Source of the DNA: Burkholderiaceae bacterium
GTDB lineage: Bacteria; Pseudomonadota; Gammaproteobacteria; Burkholderiales; Burkholderiaceae
Length of the DNA: 35,274 bases
NCBI GenBank assembly: GCA_027486025.1
Contig: JAIXPY010000185.1
Span: 1 to 35,274 of the forward strand
Reading direction: 5' to 3'
The notes under the pieces were generated by a model that was not told where the DNA came from, did no database searches, and saw only the letters and a program-made list of their open reading frames with translations. Made by a program: the position numbers and the translations under genes. Below, in pieces: positions 31,469 through 35,274 of the stretch (positions are counted from its first letter, which is position 1; each line of letters starts with the position of its first letter).

Positions 31469-32902
31469 GTGAATCTGTTCTTGCCCTCCCTTCTACGCAG
31501 CTCTAAAAACTATGGCACCCCTTTCGGGGTGGCGCTGGCGGTAAGCGGATATCTCAGCATGTTTATTGCTATATCCGACGTCCGCGCCCAAAGCCAAACC
31601 CAAAGCAATCGGACGAAAGTGGTTGTTCAGAGCGGCGCAAAGCAACCTGGAATTAAAGCGCCACGCGCCCAGACCCAATCGCTGACCCCAAAAAAATCGA
31701 GCCTTGTTGATACCAGCAAAGAGACTGGTTTAGCGCCCGATTTAAATCGCAGCCTTGATTTTCGAGTGCAGCGTGGCTGCATTAAAACCGATTCGCTCGA
31801 TGGTAATTTACCCGCACGACTGGGCATCAACGATCCGGCTTTTTTTGAATTCTTTCAAAGTCAAACTCGCAGCTTCTTTTCTGGGCTGCGCGGCAATTGC
31901 ATTCCTTATGCGGTGGCATTTGGCAATCGCAATCGCTTTGATTCGCTCAGCATCATGAACGGGCCTATACGCGATGCGCGCACTCAAATCTTAACCTTCA
32001 CTCCATCGGCTTTTGGTGGCTTCTTAACCCAGGAGGACCGCTTGCAATCACAATCGCCGAACCTGGTTGAGGTAGAGCTCTCCTTGTCCGACGTCTTGTA
32101 TGACGCCAAAAAAGTAGGTGATGTGTTGCCAGTCGAGTTGGTTTGGGAACTGAACTCCATCGTGAAGCAGTTATATCCTGAAGATAGCCCGACTACTGCC
32201 ATTAATGCCAATCAGATTCGATTGATTGTGGACTTTGGTGATCGTGATCGCTGGGCTCAAATTTGGGCAGTTGAAATTATTAATGCCCTGAGTCAAGAGG
32301 TGCTTGCGAGTGCATTCTGGGTTGATCGCAATGACATTCCCGGTGGATTTTTTACTGCTTCGGGTGAGTCGATTGAACGCTCCTTCTGGACCAATCCACT
32401 AAGTTATCGCCGTATATCGCGAGGTGTGGGTAGCGTCCGGGCCGGCCGCGCCAAAGTACCCGCCAAGCAAGCAGGTCAAGCTCCAGCAACCGTGCAGCGC
32501 TGGCGTACCCATATGGGTATCGATTACGCGGCTCCGACCGGCACTCCAGTGTTTAGTGTTGCCAACGGCAAAATTGCTTACCTTGGCTATAACGGGGCAT
32601 TTGGTAATTTAATTATTGTCGAGCACCCAGGCAACTACCGCACCTACTATGCCCATTTAAGCAATTACAACGTTGAACTCAGTGTTGGTAACGATGTTCG
32701 TCGTGGTCTCGAGATTGGCTATGTTGGTTCCACCGGTCGCTCCAGCGGACCCCATTTGCATTACGAGTTGCGGCGCGATGGGACATACATTGATCCCTAC
32801 AGTCCATCCGCGCAGCTCGATCTGTGGTCGATGCGGGATAGCGATAGCGGTCAGTTCACACGCCAACTCCTGCTTTTAGGCAGCCTACCGAATAATGAGT
32901 AA
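31469..32902 (+). CDS. M23-family (LytM) peptidase, periplasmic
   Basis: 477 residues. A long signal region (hydrophobic 20-36, ending in VRAQS) is followed by a Gln/Ser-rich linker, an N-terminal domain of unknown fold (about 85-320, with three Cys), and a C-terminal M23 domain. The zinc ligands are intact: THMGIDYAAP (His, Asp) and SGPHLHYELR (HxH), so it should be an active peptidoglycan endopeptidase, unlike EnvC-type activators. The start is GTG 31469, with only a poorly placed AGGGG before it; the next Met is inside the signal region, so the start is uncertain. Its last eight bases overlap ccmA, which makes it the first gene of the cytochrome c maturation operon. Confidence 0.88.
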   Translation: MNLFLPSLLRSSKNYGTPFGVALAVSGYLSMFIAISDVRAQSQTQSNRTKVVVQSGAKQPGIKAPRAQTQSLTPKKSSLVDTSKETGLAPDLNRSLDFRVQRGCIKTDSLDGNLPARLGINDPAFFEFFQSQTRSFFSGLRGNCIPYAVAFGNRNRFDSLSIMNGPIRDARTQILTFTPSAFGGFLTQEDRLQSQSPNLVEVELSLSDVLYDAKKVGDVLPVELVWELNSIVKQLYPEDSPTTAINANQIRLIVDFGDRDRWAQIWAVEIINALSQEVLASAFWVDRNDIPGGFFTASGESIERSFWTNPLSYRRISRGVGSVRAGRAKVPAKQAGQAPATVQRWRTHMGIDYAAPTGTPVFSVANGKIAYLGYNGAFGNLIIVEHPGNYRTYYAHLSNYNVELSVGNDVRRGLEIGYVGSTGRSSGPHLHYELRRDGTYIDPYSPSAQLDLWSMRDSDSGQFTRQLLLLGSLPNNE

Positions 32903-33542
32903 TACTCCCGCCATGAATTCGTCTGCCCTGCATTTACAAAACCTAAGCTGCATGCGTGGCGGTAAAACTCTATTTACCGATCTTTCGGTTGTACTCGAAC
33001 CAGGCCATCTCTTGCGTATCACTGGCAGCAACGGCGCCGGAAAGTCGAGTTTATTGCGCATGCTCTGCGGTCTATTAACACCCAGCATGGGCAGCATTCA
33101 ATGGGGTGCAAACTCAATTGATGCCGATCGGGATTTTTTCCATACGCAACTGATTTACTTGGGCCACACTCCAGCGCTTAAGGGCGATTTAAGCGCCGAA
33201 GAAAACATCATTGCAGCAGGTAGTCTCAGCGGTGATGTCATTACGAGCAGTATGGCTCGCGCCGCCCTCGTTAGCTCAGGCTTGGGCCACCTGGCAAGTA
33301 AGTTAGCGCGGACCTTCTCACAAGGGCAAAAGCAACGGGTTGCCTTAGCTCGCCTGCAGTTGGCAATAGACAAGCCATTGTGGTTGCTCGATGAACCATT
33401 CAATGCACTGGATCTCGATGCCAATGAGGCGCTACAAGCATTGATTCAGAGGCATTTAAGCCGAGGTGGCATGGTCGCCTTAAGTAGCCACCAGGCGGTT
33501 GCCTTAGATCAAATAGATCGGGTCGTTCGGGTGAACTTATGA
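32895..33542 (+). CDS. ccmA: Cytochrome c maturation ABC transporter ATP-binding protein CcmA
   Basis: 215 residues. Walker A GSNGAGKSS, a diverged signature FSQGQKQRVALARL, Walker B WLLDEPFNALD and the switch His in LSSHQ are present; the short length and LLRMLCGLL fit CcmA. With CcmB and CcmC it drives release of holo-CcmE carrying heme. The ATG overlaps the M23 stop region, and its TGA overlaps the ccmB ATG (ATGA), so translation is coupled on both sides. A second in-frame ATG six codons later is an alternative start. Confidence 0.95.
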   Translation: MSNTPAMNSSALHLQNLSCMRGGKTLFTDLSVVLEPGHLLRITGSNGAGKSSLLRMLCGLLTPSMGSIQWGANSIDADRDFFHTQLIYLGHTPALKGDLSAEENIIAAGSLSGDVITSSMARAALVSSGLGHLASKLARTFSQGQKQRVALARLQLAIDKPLWLLDEPFNALDLDANEALQALIQRHLSRGGMVALSSHQAVALDQIDRVVRVNL

Positions 33543-34225
33543 GTGCGCACCTATCCATCCCAAAAGTCATGCTCGCCATTGTGCGGCGCGACTTGAGTTT
33601 GGCCCTGCGTCGTAAAAACGATAGCTTATCTGCCTTGTTTTTCTTTATCGTAGTTGCAAGTTTGTTTCCCTTAGGTATCGGGCCAGAGCCAATGCTGCTC
33701 GCCAAAATTGCGCCGGGGATGCTTTGGATTGCCGCTTTATTAGCAGCCATGCTTTCACTAGGACGTTTATTTGCGGATGACTTCCAAGATGGCACCCTGG
33801 ATCAATTGGTTTTAACTGCGATCCCATTACCGCTGGCGGTTCTCTCTAAAACGGCAGCGCACTGGATTAGCTCTGGGCTCGTGCTCACGATCGCTTCTCC
33901 TATTTTGGCAATCCAATTTAATCTGGACGCTCAAAGTACCGGCATTTTAGTGCTCTCGCTCCTCATTGGCACGCCCCTGCTGAGCTTAATTGGCTCGATC
34001 GGTGCAGCCCTAACCTTAGCAACGCGTGGCGGGGGCATGTTGCTCTCTTTGCTCGTTTTGCCGCTGGTCATACCGGTCCTTATTTTTGGTGCCGGCGCAG
34101 TCGATGCCCACCACGCTGGCTTGCCAATCGATGGTCATTTCTACCTCTTGGGTGCGATGCTGGCAATTGCCGTGTTTTTTGCCCCAATCGCCACCGCAGC
34201 CAGCCTACGAATCGCCGTGGAATAA
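33539..34225 (+). CDS. ccmB: Cytochrome c maturation permease subunit CcmB
   Basis: 228 residues with six membrane segments. VRRDLSLALRRKNDSLSALFFF at the start, GPEPMLLAKIAPGMLWIAALLA and LFADDFQDGTLDQL are standard CcmB landmarks, and the length is usual. It forms the membrane part of the CcmAB complex. It starts in an ATGA overlap with ccmA. A gap of 67 bp separates it from ccmC. Confidence 0.96.
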   Translation: MSAHLSIPKVMLAIVRRDLSLALRRKNDSLSALFFFIVVASLFPLGIGPEPMLLAKIAPGMLWIAALLAAMLSLGRLFADDFQDGTLDQLVLTAIPLPLAVLSKTAAHWISSGLVLTIASPILAIQFNLDAQSTGILVLSLLIGTPLLSLIGSIGAALTLATRGGGMLLSLLVLPLVIPVLIFGAGAVDAHHAGLPIDGHFYLLGAMLAIAVFFAPIATAASLRIAVE

Positions 34226-34292
34226 GCCGGCTAAGCTAAAATCAGGCACACTAACGCATGCTCTAACTACTTTTAAATAAAGACTATTTCCT

Positions 34293-35033
34293 GTGTTCTC
34301 CTCCGGCATCAATTGGTTTAAATACGCTGCGCCACAACGCTTTTATGCCCTATCTGGGACGCTGATTCCCTATTGCGTAGCTGTTGCCGTGATTGCCACC
34401 ATGATTGGCTTAACCATTGGCCTATTGATTGCGCCAAGCGATCATCAACAAGGCGAGTCCTATCGCATTATTTTTATTCATGTGCCTGCCGCATGGATGT
34501 CGATGGTTATTTATTTGGCAATGGCATTTTGGGCGGCCATGGGGCTTATTTTTAATGCACGCCTTGCCAGCATGTTTGCACTTGCCTTAGCACCCACTGG
34601 CGCCCTCATGACCTTCATTGCCCTATGGACCGGATCCTTATGGGGTAAGCCAACCTGGGGCACCTATTGGGTGTGGGATGCACGCCTTACCTCAGAGCTT
34701 ATTCTGCTTTTCTTGTACTTAGGCTTTTTATCACTGCACGCAGCGATTGAAGATACCCGCAAGGCTGATCGTAGTGCCGCTGTTTTGGCCATCGTTGGCG
34801 TGGTGAATATCCCGATCATCTACTTTTCAGTGAAGTGGTGGAACACCTTGCACCAAGGTGCCTCGGTGAGCCTGACCAAAGCCCCCACCATGGCAACTCA
34901 AATGTTGACTGGCATGCTCATCATGACAGTGGCATTTTGGGCCTACTCCTTTGCCCTGAGTTTCTACCGCTGCCGTACCCTTATTTTGGAACGGGAGCGT
35001 CATGCCGCATGGGCGCAGGAGACAGTGAAATGA
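34293..35033 (+). CDS. ccmC: Heme handling protein CcmC
   Basis: 246 residues with six membrane segments. The periplasmic tryptophan-rich motif WGKPTWGTYWVWDARLTS (about 115-132) and the flanking histidines in FIHVPAAWMSM and WWNTLHQGAS bind the heme that is passed to CcmE. The start is GTG 34293 with no strong Shine-Dalgarno site; the frame has no earlier good start. The stop overlaps the ccmD start. Confidence 0.95.
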   Translation: MFSSGINWFKYAAPQRFYALSGTLIPYCVAVAVIATMIGLTIGLLIAPSDHQQGESYRIIFIHVPAAWMSMVIYLAMAFWAAMGLIFNARLASMFALALAPTGALMTFIALWTGSLWGKPTWGTYWVWDARLTSELILLFLYLGFLSLHAAIEDTRKADRSAAVLAIVGVVNIPIIYFSVKWWNTLHQGASVSLTKAPTMATQMLTGMLIMTVAFWAYSFALSFYRCRTLILERERHAAWAQETVK

Positions 35034-35209
35034 TTTACTGGAATAGCCTTAGTGATTTTCTGCAAATGGGTGGTCACGGCCCCTTTGTATGGGGATCCTT
35101 CGCGGTCACTGCCCTTGTTTTTGCCATTGAAATCATGCAGATCCGCAGGCAGCGCCGCCAGACCGAAGCCAGCATTCGGGACGAGTCGTACGCCACTGAA
35201 AAAAATTAG
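35030..35209 (+). CDS. ccmD: Heme exporter protein CcmD
   Basis: 59 residues: DFLQMGGHGPFVWGSFAVT is the conserved CcmD start, followed by one membrane helix and a basic stretch (QIRRQRRQ). It stabilises the CcmC-CcmE-heme complex. Its ATG overlaps the ccmC TGA (ATGA), as in other ccm operons. Confidence 0.94.
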   Translation: MIYWNSLSDFLQMGGHGPFVWGSFAVTALVFAIEIMQIRRQRRQTEASIRDESYATEKN

Positions 35210-35224
35210 GCAAAATAAGGACTT

Positions 35225-35274
35225 ATGAAACCCCGCACAAAACGCGGTCTGGCAATCCTTGGTGGCGTAACCTG
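35225..35274 (+). CDS. ccmE: Heme chaperone CcmE, 5' end only
   Basis: The first 16 codons (MKPRTKRGLAILGGVT) match the basic start and onset of the membrane anchor of CcmE, the periplasmic protein that binds heme covalently before transfer to apocytochromes. AAGGA lies 4 nt before the ATG, 15 bp after ccmD. The rest lies beyond the window. Confidence 0.9.
   Translation, partial: MKPRTKRGLAILGGVT

Noticed and set aside
1..35274. CRISPR array, insertion sequence or transposase
   Set aside because: No regularly spaced repeats of suitable length, no cas genes and no transposase-like protein on either strand.

Overview
The window reads as a chromosome segment of a betaproteobacterium of the Burkholderiaceae, most like Polynucleobacter or a close relative. 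This is inferred from the tmRNA 3' end, a moderate base composition with compact gene packing, the heme operon with a hemP gene, TAXI-type TRAP transport, and a ccm cytochrome c maturation operon. No rRNA or tRNA gene settles the genus.

Layout. (1) 1-107 is the 3' end of ssrA (tmRNA) with its terminator. Then follows an AT-rich stretch (about 160-3056) that looks like an island remnant at the ssrA attachment hot spot. It holds three GGGGGTATC direct repeats, a gene-poor 370 bp, a NYN-domain protein, a calcineurin-like phosphoesterase and a DEDDh exonuclease, but no integrase. (2) htpX marks the return to ordinary chromosome. (3) 4079-12264, all on the minus strand, is an iron and heme uptake region. 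In transcription order it holds an FbpA-type ferric-binding protein, a 27-residue membrane peptide, hemP, tonB, then a Fur-box promoter followed by a TonB-dependent heme receptor and hmuS-T-U-V. Two promoters overlap clear Fur boxes. A small unknown protein and a Dps ferritin lie beside it. (4) 13351-22264 is mixed housekeeping: GNAT, a methyltransferase, a FrnE/DsbA thiol oxidoreductase, an AhpD-like protein, trhO, a two-gene chromate transporter, crcB/fluC, a YgiD-type dioxygenase, two small genes of 45 and 55 codons, a site-2 protease, cytochrome c' and a cytochrome b561. (5) 22327-31334 looks like an acid-sugar catabolic locus. It has an IlvD/Edd dehydratase and a hydroxyacyl-CoA-dehydrogenase-like enzyme on one strand, a D-2-hydroxyacid dehydrogenase, a DHDPS/KDG-aldolase-like lyase and a TAXI-TRAP transporter on the other, and an enolase-superfamily enzyme closing it. 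(6) 31469-35274 is an M23 peptidase gene overlapping the start of ccmABCDE; ccmE runs off the window.

How the parts work together: the heme region supplies outer-membrane uptake, TonB energy coupling, periplasmic capture, inner-membrane import and a HemS-type cytoplasmic heme handler under Fur control. The ccm genes and the two cytochrome genes use heme. The locus at 22-31 kb would import an organic or sugar acid by TRAP, dehydrate it, cleave it by aldolase and reduce or oxidise the fragments. Its substrate cannot be read from the sequence. Four small genes (hemP, a 27-codon peptide, a 45-codon membrane protein and a 55-codon Gly/Pro/Lys-rich protein) were found by reading the intergenic DNA directly.
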